From positions 1 through 54,710 of IMG/VR virus record IMGVR_UViG_3300003890_000058: a DNA stretch of 54,710 bases; one strand, written 5' to 3'. Position 1 is the first letter of the stretch. Each line of letters starts with the position of its first letter. The stretch comes from a virus. A program made the translations under genes and the position numbers. Shown one piece after another: positions 11,096 to 21,058 of this stretch. The notes under the pieces are model-generated. The model did no database searches. It saw only the letters and a list, made by a program, of their open reading frames with translations, and was not told the origin of the DNA.

Positions 11096-11368
11096 ATGCT
11101 TTTCCGTTTGGGTATTCAAACATCTAATCGAGAAATCATCACAAGTATTCTTGTAGAGTATCCCAATAGAGATATTTTAGTTCATCATAGCGATTCTCCA
11201 GGAGAGGAGGGATATCGGTTATATGAAATTTAAACTGCTCTAGTTTCTGATCTAATTGGTGTGAACATAATGGGCGAAGTTACAAAAGTTGAACCTGATG
11301 ATACAATTATTAGATGGATGTTTATTCAAGAATACATTTATCCCATAATTGATTATAATAAAGTTTGA
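11096..11368 (+). pseudogene. Small gene interrupted by one TAA
   Basis: A frame of 91 codons starts ATG (MLFRLGIQTSNREIITS) and ends TGA at 11366-11368, with a single TAA at 11231-11233. Both halves have protein-like composition (second half SDLIGVNIMGEVTKVEPDDT) and fill the gap between the repeat protein and the SbcD gene. The simplest reading is a nonsense-broken gene or a base error. The first 45 codons could also be a complete micro-ORF. No family is recognised. Confidence 0.45.
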
Positions 11369-11390
11369 TCATATTTAATACAAATTAAAT

Positions 11391-12479
11391 ATGATTACAT
11401 GTCTTGCTATTGGAGACCCACATTTTAAAGTAGGAAATGTTCGAGAAACTAATGAAATGGTAGAAAAAATACTAATTTTAGCAAGGGAGCGTCGTCCAAC
11501 TTTTATTGTGGTTCTAGGAGATATTTTAGATCGACATGAAATGATACATGTAAGTCCACTTGAACGATCAACTAAATTTCTTAAAAGTCTAAGTGAAATT
11601 GCACCTCTTTATGTCTTAATTGGAAATCATGATCGACCTAATAATTCTAATTTCCTAACGACAGAACATCCGTTCAATGCATTAAAATATTGGCAAAATA
11701 CTCATGTTGTTGATGTTGGACTTGTAGATACTATTCAAGATAAAAAGTTCGTATTTGTACCTTATGTTCCAGTAGGAAGATTTATGGAAGCTGTTCAAAA
11801 AATACTGGATCCTACCAATAAATATACATATCCAAAAGACATGTTAGACGGGATTACAGCTATTTTTGCACATCAAGAGTTTCGTGGTGCAAAAATGGGT
11901 GCAATTATTTCTGAAGTTGGTGATGAATGGAGTGTCGATTATCCTCCTGTATTTAGTGGACATATACATGATTATGATGAACTTCAAAAGAATCTTATTT
12001 ATATGGGAACACCTATTCAACATGGATTTGGAGATCGGGAGGATAAAACAATTTCTTGGATTACCTATAGAGAAGATTCTTTTATTCATGAACGAATAGA
12101 TCTCAATTTAACTAAGAAAATTATAGTGCATTTAAATACGACCGAGGTGCAATCTTATACACCACCACTAAATCGACAAGTTAAAATTATAATTAATGGA
12201 ACACCAGCCGAAATTAAAGCGGTAATGAAATTACATCATATTAAGACACTTACACAGTCTGGTGTTAAAGTTGTATATAAAGATCTTCCAACTGAAACTA
12301 AAGATGTGGATCGTGATCTTTCACAACTTAGTTTTAGTGTCCGATTATATCGAGCTGTGCAGGGAGATAAAGAACTGAAGGAATTATATGAACGTATTTT
12401 TAGAAAGGTTCCAATTACTCCTGTTCAGGTCTCTCAAGTTTCGGTTCAAAAACCTATTAAATTGAAGGTTTTACCATGA
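11391..12479 (+). CDS. SbcD/Mre11-like DNA repair phosphoesterase
   Basis: The 362-residue protein carries all calcineurin-like metallophosphoesterase blocks: GDPHFK (8-13), VVLGDILDRHEM (44-55), LIGNHDR (about 80-86), AHQEF (about 159) and FSGHIHDYDE (about 189). This is the order and spacing of SbcD/Mre11 nucleases, which use two metal ions to cut DNA ends or hairpins. A mimivirus homologue is known. No SbcC/Rad50-like partner is present in this window. The C-terminal 130 residues are less conserved. The ATG at 11391 is preceded by an A/T-rich 22-bp gap after the broken ORF. Confidence 0.9.
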   Translation: MITCLAIGDPHFKVGNVRETNEMVEKILILARERRPTFIVVLGDILDRHEMIHVSPLERSTKFLKSLSEIAPLYVLIGNHDRPNNSNFLTTEHPFNALKYWQNTHVVDVGLVDTIQDKKFVFVPYVPVGRFMEAVQKILDPTNKYTYPKDMLDGITAIFAHQEFRGAKMGAIISEVGDEWSVDYPPVFSGHIHDYDELQKNLIYMGTPIQHGFGDREDKTISWITYREDSFIHERIDLNLTKKIIVHLNTTEVQSYTPPLNRQVKIIINGTPAEIKAVMKLHHIKTLTQSGVKVVYKDLPTETKDVDRDLSQLSFSVRLYRAVQGDKELKELYERIFRKVPITPVQVSQVSVQKPIKLKVLP

Positions 12480-12490
12480 ATAATTTCATG

Positions 12491-12516
12491 AAATATATCT
12501 ATGAGATGATATATTT
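12491..12516 (+). terminator. 3' hairpin after the SbcD-like gene
   Basis: Perfect 9-bp stem (AAATATATC with GATATATTT) and 8-nt loop, 12 nt after the stop codon. Confidence 0.6.
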
Positions 12517-12553
12517 TATAAAAAATGAAATAGATAGGAAAACTAAAGTAATT

Positions 12554-12561
12554 AAAATTGA
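12554..12561 (+). promoter_or_regulatory. Mimivirus-type early promoter AAAATTGA
   Basis: Exact octamer 37 nt upstream of the RPB2 start codon. Confidence 0.7.
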
Positions 12562-12597
12562 TTTTCAAATTTTGGACTATTTACTATAATAGTAAAT

Positions 12598-15500
12598 ATG
12601 AATGTACTCTCTGCTAATATAGAAAATATCGTCCTTCCTGCCCCTCTCACAAGAACACAGATTCCCTTAGAACAATCAGATCCACAGATTCCAGGTGAAA
12701 TTGTTCTAGATGCTCACGGACAACTTCTTAAGAATTATATTATTTATGAGGGTTTTAGTGCACCCTTACTGGAAGCTTATAACGTGTGGATACGTAATAT
12801 TCTTCCGAATCAGATTAGGAGTCGTGAGATCAAAATGTCTGATGGTGGTAAGATTGTTTTCGAACATGTGTTTTTTGAGAAACCCAAAGCTACACCACTA
12901 CTGGTTCGAATGACACCACAGATGGCTCGAGATAGTATGTTAACATATGCAGCAAATTGTCTTGCGGATATTGCATATGTAGATAAAGAAGGAGTTCATC
13001 ATCCTATTGATCGTGTTCTTATAGGAAAAATTCCTGTTATGGTTTTCTCTTGTTTATGTCATCTATATGGCAAGACTGACCTCGAGTTGCTGGAAATGAA
13101 GGAATGTCCGAAAGATCCTGGTGGTTATTTTATTATAAAGGGAACAGAAAAGCTTGTTCTCATTCAAGAGAAGCTACGTCTAAATCGGATCTTTGTTTTT
13201 GTTGGTGATTCTAAGAGTTCTGGGAAAAGTTCTGCTAAAGGTCGCCTAGTTGCAAGGATGACGACAAACACTCTTCGAGGTCCTACTGTTGTTCTTCTTA
13301 AGGAAGGTAAGCGTCGTAACATCAAGCTGAATCTTAAGTTTATGGGTAAAAACAAGAAGGGGAATCCGAATACGATTGGTGTTTTTCAAGCCTATCGGAT
13401 GATTGGAAGTGTTTTGGATGAGCTTCAAGGAATCACAGATCCGAATCTGAAATATACAGGATCTACTCGAATGATGCAAATGATCTCCCAATTTACACGT
13501 CCAGAATGGATTAAAAAGATCTGGATTACTCTTCAGCCATCTTTCCTTAAATTAGCTATGGTAGGTGATGATTTTAAATATCTGTCGGACAAACGTGGAA
13601 CTTCTCTACCAGAAGCAGATCTCAGATCTTCTATCTTGAATTCACTTCAAGAAGAACTTTTCCCTCAAATCCAAGTCCATCCACGTCCAGGTGAAACCGA
13701 ACAAGAGACTCTTCGTAGACTTCTCATACGCAAACTTGAAATGCTAAGTATCATGGTTGTTCGTTTGGCAGAAGTTTTAGCGGGACTACGGAAGCCAGAT
13801 GATCGAGATGATTGGGCAAACAAACGTTTGGAAACTGCAGCTCGGGCCATGGAACAATTATTTAATGGTCTATTTAGTGGTCCAAATGGATATATGCAGA
13901 AGACTGAAGACATGATCAAAAATAAGAATTATACATGGCAGAACGTAAAGAGTGCATTTGCTTTTCATTCTATCATTACGGACGGTTTTGTATCTAGCTT
14001 TAATAGTAACAACTGGGGTCCTAAAGGTGCATATTCAAAAGAAAATATTACCGATGTTCTCAAACGTGATAATATTCTAGCAACATATTCTCATCTTCGA
14101 AGAGTTAATACACCTACCAGTCGAAAAGCTAAACAACCACATATTCGACTCGTCCAAATGAACCAAGTGGGTTATATATGTCCAGTAGAGACCCCTGAGG
14201 GTGAAAATTGCATGGCGACCCTTGAATCTGTTCTCATGTCAGACGGATCTGAAAAACCAATGGGAGATATACATGATGGTGATGAGGTTCTAACAATCGA
14301 CCCAGTAACTCTTAAGCAGTCTACGACCAGGATCTATAAGCACTTCATAACACCGTCAGATAAGTATGGTAAGAAGGTTCTTAAAGTTACCAGCTTTAAT
14401 GGAAGATCAATCACAGTAACAGAAGACCATCCATTTTTGACACATCTTGGTTGGGTTAACGCTAAAGATCTTGATCGAGAAACACATACCATTTGCATCT
14501 GGCCTGGTGTGAAACCACTTCCCCATAATTCAGAATGCAAAATTATTTTGAGTATTGGTGATTTCAAATCAAGACTGACAATGATTGGAGTAAAACCTTC
14601 TCTTATTGAGAAACATTCATCTGATTTAAATGAAATGGGTTTACTTCCTCTTAGTAGTAATCACCAGCATCTACCAACTATTGCCAGAATATGTGGCTAT
14701 ACAATTACAGACGGATCATTAGAAGTATATAATAATATTCCCGATTGTAGCTACTGTTTTGGTACAGAATATGATGCTCAACTCTTCGAATCCGACATTA
14801 AATCAATAGGATTCATTCCATCATCGATTCGCTATGGTGAATCTACTATTATCGATAACGATACAGGTCATGAAACAACACATCATGGATGGAGTACAAC
14901 TCACGGTGGATGTTATGCATCTTTTCTTCTGGCTCTTGGTGTAATTTATGGGAAGAAAACAGAAACTGCATCTAAGCCAATTCCAGATTGGATCATAAAT
15001 GGATCACCCCTTGTTAAACGTGAATTTCTCGCTGGATTCCAAGGTGGAGATGGATGTAAGATTTGTTGGCATAAACGCTATAATAAGGTAACAGCTGGAA
15101 AAATTAATCTTATGCACACAATGCAACACAAATGTCCTGAACATCTTCAATCCCTAATTGACTTTATGAATCAGATGAAGAATCTGTTCTTAGAGTTCGG
15201 AGTTGAAACCTTTGATGTTGCCAGTAAGCAAGTTTCAGATACTCGATACCTGGTGAAATTAAAACCTGTGAACACTGAGGAGAACATTCTTCGATACATG
15301 GATGTGATTGGATATCGCTATGCTACTACAAAGAGCACTTTAAGCTATCAAATTTCAGAATATATTCGTTATAAACATAATAAGATTAGTGAGCGTGAAG
15401 ATCTCAAGAAGACTGTCATTGACTTATACAATGGAGGTATGAAGCAATATCCTATTGCAAAGAAACTTGGTATTAGACCTCGTCTTGTTGGAAGCATCAT

Positions 15501-18500
15501 TAAGTATCATCGAATTAATCCTAATAGTAAAACGTTAGCACCTCAAGATATATTAAGTTTTGAAGCTTGGCTCAAATACACAGTAGTTCACAACAATTGT
15601 ATCTTTATGCCCATTAAGTCCATCACAGAGGAACCACCATGTTTAGTGGGTGATTTCACTACGGTATCAGAGAATCATACATTTATCGGTGGTCAAGGTT
15701 TCGTGACACACAATTGTGGTATTGTCAAGAATATGACGGTTACATGTTATATTTCGATTGAACGAGATGAAAATCTTATTCTGGAGAAAATTATGGAAGA
15801 AAGTCAGCGTAATCCACAGCCTTATCTCTCAGATATTCAAACAACTTATCACGACAGTAAGTTTATGCTTAATGGAAAGTTGATGGGTTGGTGTCCTGGT
15901 CAGCAATTGAGAGATTTTTGTTTATCTATGAGACGTTCTTCAAAATTCTATAAGGATACTTTAATTTTATTAGATCAAGATAACTATCTTCACGTGAATA
16001 CGGATGGTGCTCGTCCAACTCGTCCTCTTCTAATTGTAGATTCAGATGGAGAACTTGTTATCGCCAAGAAGAAACTGTGGAAGGCATCTATGAGTGAATT
16101 ACTTTCTGAAGGTTGTGTTGAATATATCGATGCCTATGAACAACATCACATTCTTATTGCACAAAGTATTTGGGATATGGAAGCTAAACGAAATGAAGTT
16201 CAATCAGCTCAAATCCAGTTACATCAAGCAGAAGAAATTCTTTCAACTATTATTGTTCGAGAAAATCTTACGGTTGAACAGAAGGTTGGAGATGAACTTG
16301 ACGAGGAATGGTTAACTGGAGAGATTGCATCATCCATTAAAAGTGAAGGTATCATTGCAACACGAGAAGAAGCTGAACGATCTGTTAACCAAGCTAGAGA
16401 CACCTTAGAAACACTTCTACGTAGGAAACCATACACTCATTGTGAATTAGACCCTAGTGCTATTCTCGGTATTTCAGCTTCTGTAATCCCCTTCCCTGAC
16501 CATAATCAGGCTCCTAGGAACACATTTGCTTGCTTGTCTGCCCGTAATTCCAGGGTCAACATTGATGGAGATTTCAAAATTATTGGAGATCTAAAAAATG
16601 GTGATGAAGTACTAACTATTGATCCAATCACTCTTCAAACTTTCAAGACCAAGATCAAGAATCATTTCATCATTGATTCTGCTACTCATGGAAAGAAAGT
16701 TTATGAGATTACTACGATCAGTGGACGAAAGGTTCAAGCAACTCAAGATCATCCGTTCCTAACACTAAATGGATTTGTTGAACTGGAGAACTTAAATTGT
16801 ATGCGAGATAAAGTAGCTATTTATGATGATAAAACAAAGTCAACATTCTTTGAATTTATATCTTCCATCAAAGAAATTCCCAGTTGTCTAGTTGCCGACT
16901 TTGAAACGGAATCCGACACTCATACCTTCATCTCAGAAGATGGCTTTATTACACATAATTGTGGTATGGGTAAACAAGCACTTGGCATTTACCATTCCAA
17001 TCACATGACTCGTTTTGATACAATGACCAAACTATTAGCTTTTCCGACTCGACCGTTATTTGAACCTCAAATGAATTCTCTAATTGGTTTGAATGAACTT
17101 CCAACAGGTGAGATGGTTATTGTAGCAATTATGACTTATATGGGATATAATCAAGAAGATGCCTTTATCTTTAAGAAAGAAGCTATTGAACGTGGTCTCT
17201 TCCGTATGGTCAAGACTATCACTTATCGATCAGCTCTCCGTCATACTGAGAATTTTATAGAGGAATTTACGAGACCTGAGCCTGTTGCTGGTGAGCCAAT
17301 TGGTAAATACAGTAACTTAGATGAAAATGGATATCCTCGTATTGGATCTATTGTGAAACAGGGTGATGCTATTATCGGGAAGGTTCGTATTAATCTGACA
17401 ACTGGAAAAACCGAAAATGCATCTGTGGTTTTGGGTGTCGGTGAGGAAGGTATTGTAGATGATGTTCTTATCACAGAGAATGAGGAAAAGAATCTGGCCA
17501 TTAAAGTAAAGATTCGTCAGACACGTATGCCTATTGTGGGTGATAAGTTCAGTCCCAGGAGTGCCCAAAAGGGTACAATCGGTATCATTCTTCCAGAGAT
17601 CGATATGCCTCAAATTATGTATGGTCCAAACAAGGGTATGACACCTGATATTATTATCAATCCTCATTGTTTCAGAGGGGATACAATGGTTACATTATAT
17701 TCTGGACTATCAAGACGAATTGATTCATTATCAAGAGAAGGTGGAAACTTAGTTTGGAGTTGGAAAGATGGAATGCTCATTGGTAATCAGGTAGCTATGG
17801 AACCGAAAGGTAAACGAGAAATTATTAAATTAACTTTTGAAGATGGACGTACAATTCATTGTACTCCCGATCACAAATTCCTAGTTAAAACAGGTTCTAC
17901 TTATGAGTGGGTCGAAGCTCAAAATCTCCAAACTATTGGAAAATATGAAAATGGATGGTCCAGAAATGCAACACGTGCATCTCGAGTTGTAATGGGTTAT
18001 GAGGGTGTAATAGATGATCCAACTCCAGAAGAGCGTAATATAGAGATGGCATGGGAATTCGACATCTTTAATATGAGAACATCTTTAGAGAGAGATAAGA
18101 GCTTGGCCTTTGCCCGGATCTTAGGTTATGTTTGTTCAGATGGATGTGTATCTGTTCCATATTGGGATGATGATGAAACATCACGTAAAAGTATTCGTCA
18201 ACCAAATGAAAAATTTGTAGTTAGTGATACGATTAATTTAGGACAGCCAAATGTAACAGCAAATCTAGGCCATCTAATTGATGTACAAATGATGTTGGCA
18301 GATATTGCGTTACTGACTGGTAAGATCCCGAAGCCTTATTTCTCAAATGGAATATATGCAATTCATATTCCTGCTTCATTAAGTAGAATTATTGCATCTC
18401 TTGATGTAATGTCAATTGGAAAGTGTTCAAAACAAGTAGCTCAACTTCCAAGGTTCTTATTTGATCCACAATGTCCCATATCAATTATTCGAGAATTTTT

Positions 18501-19959
18501 AGGTGGACTTTTTGGAGGAGATGGTCATGCTCCCTGTATTATTGATCGGAGAGGAATTGATGGTGGAGCTACTTTCCTTCGAAATGTTGAATTTGGACAA
18601 ACAGTTTGTGTTCAGTTTAAAGATAGTCTCAAACAAAAAATGGAACAAATTTGTGAGCTTCTTGATCGTGCAGGAGTTCCAGGAGCTAGAGTTCAAGGAC
18701 CAAATAGATGTGATTTGAGTGATTCAAATTCATTTAGACCTATAGATTACAAAGAGAATCCACGGATAGAATATAAAGTTATCCTTACTCAGGAATCAAC
18801 GGCTTTTTCTGAGAAAATCGGATTCCGTTATTGTATTCAAAAACAATCTCGACTTTCAGTAGCTAATGCATATTGGAGATTCCGTGAAAATGTTAAGAGA
18901 CAACATGACCGTGTAGTTAAGCGAGCATTTGAAATTTATCAAACAGGTGGACAAGAGATTCTAAATTCACATAATCAAAGAACATTAGCAAAATCTTTAG
19001 AAATAGCTAGAGATGAACTTCTCAAAGAAGAACCTCCTCTGTGTGAACATTATTCATTATCTTCTCTCCAAGATCTTCATAATCGTAGTGGTAGTAGGAG
19101 TAAACAATTAAAACAATTCGATTATGAATTTATCCCAGATGCAAAAGAATTTCTATCAGATGCTGAGTGTTTCAATTGGTTCACAAAGAAATATATCACA
19201 TCTAGAGATGAAATTACAATCGAAACTTTTACACTTCAAGTTCTTGATAGAAGATCTGCAGGTATCGAAAATGTTTATGATATCTCAGTTTCTGATACAC
19301 AATCATTTATAGCAGAAGGTTGTATAGTCCATAATTGTATACCATCAAGAATGACTTTAGGTATGGTCATTGAGATTGTAGCATCTAAACTGGCAGCTAT
19401 TCAAGGTGAACGAGTTAATGCAAGTGCTTTCAGACCATTTGATATTGATGAACTTCGTCGTTCTCTTAAACAATATGGTTACAATGAATTTGGAAATGAG
19501 ACAATGATGAATGGAATGACAGGAAAACAATTAAAGGCTCAAATCTTCATGGGTCCTTGCTACTATATGGCTCTTCGTCACCATGTTCAAGATAAGATTC
19601 AGATGAGATCACGTGGTGGTATTAATCCAATATCCCGTCAACCTGTTGGTGGACGTAGTCGACAGGGAGGGTTGAGGTATGGAGAAATGGAACGTGATTC
19701 TCTAATCTCTCATGGTGCTAGCGCCATCCTTCGAGAACGTCTTTGTGATGTCTCCGATGCTTATAGAACAGTGTGGTGTCAAACTTGTGGTACTATAGCT
19801 GTCTCGGATACAGTCAGTGAAACCTATCTATGTAGAAAATGTAAGACCAAAGCTAACTTCGGTAACGTAACTATCCCGTATGCCTTCAAATTATTATGCA
19901 ACATGCTAAACGGTGCCAATTTGAACCTGACTCTCGGTCTTAAGCGTGCTGAAGCTTAA
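12598..19959 (+). CDS. RPB2: DNA-directed RNA polymerase subunit RPB2 with three inteins
   Basis: The precursor has 2453 residues; removing three inteins (502, 143 and 556 aa) leaves a 1252-residue RPB2, the normal eukaryotic/NCLDV size. RPB2 motifs are complete: PVETPEGEN|CGIVKN, IPFPDHNQAPRNTFA|CGMGKQA, TYMGYNQEDAFIF, GDKFSPRSAQKGT, MTPDIIINPH|CIPSRMT, QPVGGRSRQGGLRYGEME and a C-terminal zinc ribbon (CQTCG...CRKCK). It is the beta-like catalytic subunit of the viral RNA polymerase. Each intein sits at a conserved active-site motif and starts with Cys, ends His-Asn and is followed by Cys, so splicing should restore the enzyme. An AAAATTGA promoter precedes it and a hairpin follows. Confidence 0.97.
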   Translation: MNVLSANIENIVLPAPLTRTQIPLEQSDPQIPGEIVLDAHGQLLKNYIIYEGFSAPLLEAYNVWIRNILPNQIRSREIKMSDGGKIVFEHVFFEKPKATPLLVRMTPQMARDSMLTYAANCLADIAYVDKEGVHHPIDRVLIGKIPVMVFSCLCHLYGKTDLELLEMKECPKDPGGYFIIKGTEKLVLIQEKLRLNRIFVFVGDSKSSGKSSAKGRLVARMTTNTLRGPTVVLLKEGKRRNIKLNLKFMGKNKKGNPNTIGVFQAYRMIGSVLDELQGITDPNLKYTGSTRMMQMISQFTRPEWIKKIWITLQPSFLKLAMVGDDFKYLSDKRGTSLPEADLRSSILNSLQEELFPQIQVHPRPGETEQETLRRLLIRKLEMLSIMVVRLAEVLAGLRKPDDRDDWANKRLETAARAMEQLFNGLFSGPNGYMQKTEDMIKNKNYTWQNVKSAFAFHSIITDGFVSSFNSNNWGPKGAYSKENITDVLKRDNILATYSHLRRVNTPTSRKAKQPHIRLVQMNQVGYICPVETPEGENCMATLESVLMSDGSEKPMGDIHDGDEVLTIDPVTLKQSTTRIYKHFITPSDKYGKKVLKVTSFNGRSITVTEDHPFLTHLGWVNAKDLDRETHTICIWPGVKPLPHNSECKIILSIGDFKSRLTMIGVKPSLIEKHSSDLNEMGLLPLSSNHQHLPTIARICGYTITDGSLEVYNNIPDCSYCFGTEYDAQLFESDIKSIGFIPSSIRYGESTIIDNDTGHETTHHGWSTTHGGCYASFLLALGVIYGKKTETASKPIPDWIINGSPLVKREFLAGFQGGDGCKICWHKRYNKVTAGKINLMHTMQHKCPEHLQSLIDFMNQMKNLFLEFGVETFDVASKQVSDTRYLVKLKPVNTEENILRYMDVIGYRYATTKSTLSYQISEYIRYKHNKISEREDLKKTVIDLYNGGMKQYPIAKKLGIRPRLVGSIIKYHRINPNSKTLAPQDILSFEAWLKYTVVHNNCIFMPIKSITEEPPCLVGDFTTVSENHTFIGGQGFVTHNCGIVKNMTVTCYISIERDENLILEKIMEESQRNPQPYLSDIQTTYHDSKFMLNGKLMGWCPGQQLRDFCLSMRRSSKFYKDTLILLDQDNYLHVNTDGARPTRPLLIVDSDGELVIAKKKLWKASMSELLSEGCVEYIDAYEQHHILIAQSIWDMEAKRNEVQSAQIQLHQAEEILSTIIVRENLTVEQKVGDELDEEWLTGEIASSIKSEGIIATREEAERSVNQARDTLETLLRRKPYTHCELDPSAILGISASVIPFPDHNQAPRNTFACLSARNSRVNIDGDFKIIGDLKNGDEVLTIDPITLQTFKTKIKNHFIIDSATHGKKVYEITTISGRKVQATQDHPFLTLNGFVELENLNCMRDKVAIYDDKTKSTFFEFISSIKEIPSCLVADFETESDTHTFISEDGFITHNCGMGKQALGIYHSNHMTRFDTMTKLLAFPTRPLFEPQMNSLIGLNELPTGEMVIVAIMTYMGYNQEDAFIFKKEAIERGLFRMVKTITYRSALRHTENFIEEFTRPEPVAGEPIGKYSNLDENGYPRIGSIVKQGDAIIGKVRINLTTGKTENASVVLGVGEEGIVDDVLITENEEKNLAIKVKIRQTRMPIVGDKFSPRSAQKGTIGIILPEIDMPQIMYGPNKGMTPDIIINPHCFRGDTMVTLYSGLSRRIDSLSREGGNLVWSWKDGMLIGNQVAMEPKGKREIIKLTFEDGRTIHCTPDHKFLVKTGSTYEWVEAQNLQTIGKYENGWSRNATRASRVVMGYEGVIDDPTPEERNIEMAWEFDIFNMRTSLERDKSLAFARILGYVCSDGCVSVPYWDDDETSRKSIRQPNEKFVVSDTINLGQPNVTANLGHLIDVQMMLADIALLTGKIPKPYFSNGIYAIHIPASLSRIIASLDVMSIGKCSKQVAQLPRFLFDPQCPISIIREFLGGLFGGDGHAPCIIDRRGIDGGATFLRNVEFGQTVCVQFKDSLKQKMEQICELLDRAGVPGARVQGPNRCDLSDSNSFRPIDYKENPRIEYKVILTQESTAFSEKIGFRYCIQKQSRLSVANAYWRFRENVKRQHDRVVKRAFEIYQTGGQEILNSHNQRTLAKSLEIARDELLKEEPPLCEHYSLSSLQDLHNRSGSRSKQLKQFDYEFIPDAKEFLSDAECFNWFTKKYITSRDEITIETFTLQVLDRRSAGIENVYDISVSDTQSFIAEGCIVHNCIPSRMTLGMVIEIVASKLAAIQGERVNASAFRPFDIDELRRSLKQYGYNEFGNETMMNGMTGKQLKAQIFMGPCYYMALRHHVQDKIQMRSRGGINPISRQPVGGRSRQGGLRYGEMERDSLISHGASAILRERLCDVSDAYRTVWCQTCGTIAVSDTVSETYLCRKCKTKANFGNVTIPYAFKLLCNMLNGANLNLTLGLKRAEA
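14209..15714 (+). other. RPB2 intein 1 (502 aa, with LAGLIDADG endonuclease)
   Basis: Residues 538-1039, from Cys (CMATLESVLMSDG) to ...GFVTHN, inserted between PEGEN and CGIVKN. N-terminal splicing blocks include GDEVLTIDP and the B-block TEDHPFLT; C-terminal blocks are ENHTFIGGQGFVTHN. Between them two LAGLIDADG-type motifs occur, ARICGYTITDGSL and EFLAGFQGGDGCK, plus a helix-turn-helix-like segment (YPIAKKLGIRPRLVGSII). This is a full intein with a probably active homing endonuclease. Confidence 0.92.
16531..16959 (+). other. RPB2 intein 2 (143-aa mini-intein, no endonuclease)
   Basis: Residues 1312-1454, from Cys (CLSARNSRVNIDGD) to ...GFITHN, inserted in PRNTFA|CGMGKQA. It has the splicing blocks (GDEVLTIDPITL, TQDHPFLT, THTFISEDGFITHN) but nothing between them that could be an endonuclease. 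Its blocks are strikingly like those of intein 1 (GDEVLTIDPVTL; EDHPFLT; a shared GKKV segment). Confidence 0.92.
17668..19335 (+). other. RPB2 intein 3 (556 aa, with LAGLIDADG endonuclease)
   Basis: Residues 1691-2246, from Cys (CFRGDTMVTLYSG) to ...EGCIVHN, inserted in IINPH|CIPSRMT. The splicing blocks are CTPDHKFLV and DTQSFIAEGCIVHN. LAGLIDADG-like motifs are ARILGYVCSDGCV and FLGGLFGGDGHA. It is clearly different from inteins 1 and 2 and presumably arrived separately. Confidence 0.92.
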
Positions 19960-19968
19960 CATAACAAT

Positions 19969-19996
19969 AATATATGTATATACTAATACATATATT
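19969..19996 (+). terminator. 3' hairpin after RPB2
   Basis: Perfect 11-bp stem (AATATATGTAT with ATACATATATT), 6-nt loop, 10 nt after the RPB2 stop. Confidence 0.65.
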
Positions 19997-20333
19997 AATA
20001 AATTGATCCTTATGTTTATAGAAGTAAGATATGTAATAAAATGTATAGTAAAGATAATCCAATATTTTCAAATGTTTGAGATCTAATAAAATTAATATAA
20101 TATCAGTATGATCTTTTATATGAAAGATTAGATAAGTATAGAATGCTATTAAATATATCTTATACTAATGTAAAATCAAGTATCGAAAAAACACTTTTAT
20201 ATTCTTCTAACACCAGAAGATAAATACCAAAAGCTTATTATTAAATGTACTGATTAACATATTTTTCTGTGTTCATACAGAAAGTCTAATAAAATAGAAT
20301 ATGGAGTTAAAGTAAGAACTAGATGTTCTAATC
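19997..20333. other. Non-coding spacer, no feature seen
   Basis: Very AT-rich DNA with dense stops in all frames. I see no promoter, RNA gene or convincing coding remnant. Confidence 0.5.
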
Positions 20334-20552
20334 CTATTTGCATCTGAGAAAAAATATAAAAATTAATCTACGACGTAGAAGCGTTGAGTATCCATTACAG
20401 GATCCAAAAATACATATAAAAATTAGACAAACTAATCTAGAACGTCGAATATCCAATGAAAGACCTTGAAATAGTTCAATATCAATTCGATAATTCTCAT
20501 GATTATATACCCTTCCATCTGGACGAATAGTTAAGATATAAGAATAGATATT
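20334..20552 (-). pseudogene. Gene remnant (73 codons, no start)
   Basis: An open minus-strand frame without an ATG start reads like real protein (YILTIRPDGRVYNHENY, then DIELFQGLSLDIRRSRL) and ends in a hydrophobic, Arg-rich tail with a TAG. Codon choice and composition fit the intact genes better than the surrounding DNA. It is probably the 3' end of a decayed gene; no family is recognised. Confidence 0.4.
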
Positions 20553-21017
20553 TTTTTAAAGTTGATAAGCATTCTGAAAGTAATATTATCTTTGGTTAAG
20601 ATAAGTCTAAATACCAGTAATTCCTTATATCTTTAATGATAAAACACATATTATCCAAATCTTTATATCATAAGTTATAATTTAATTGTTTAAATTAAGA
20701 GCACGTGGACTTATGATGATGAAGAGAAAACAAGATATACAATATATTAAAACGAAAGAAAATGTCCATGCAAAATTAAATTCAGCATTTACAATACACT
20801 TCTAGTCGTCTACGATAAAACCAATATATATATCTCATTACGAATATAAAAATCGTACTTCATCTGAAGTGCGCTAATGATATTCATTTGATGAGGTCAA
20901 ATGAATATTTATAAACACTCTGAAAACTAAAGTAGATTCCAGTAATATAGTTCTGCCTTATGTAAAGTCTCACATGCTGGTAGATATTTATGGATGTAGA
21001 AACTTGATAACATATAT
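20553..21017. other. Non-coding spacer, no feature seen
   Basis: AT-rich sequence without open frames of note; short coding-like stretches are too weak to call. Confidence 0.45.
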
Positions 21018-21025
21018 AAAATTGA
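21018..21025 (+). promoter_or_regulatory. Mimivirus-type early promoter AAAATTGA
   Basis: Exact octamer 33 nt upstream of a 29-codon ORF, in a region otherwise empty of intact genes. Confidence 0.55.
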
Positions 21026-21058
21026 TATATTAATTTTTTATATAATCATATTTAAAAC

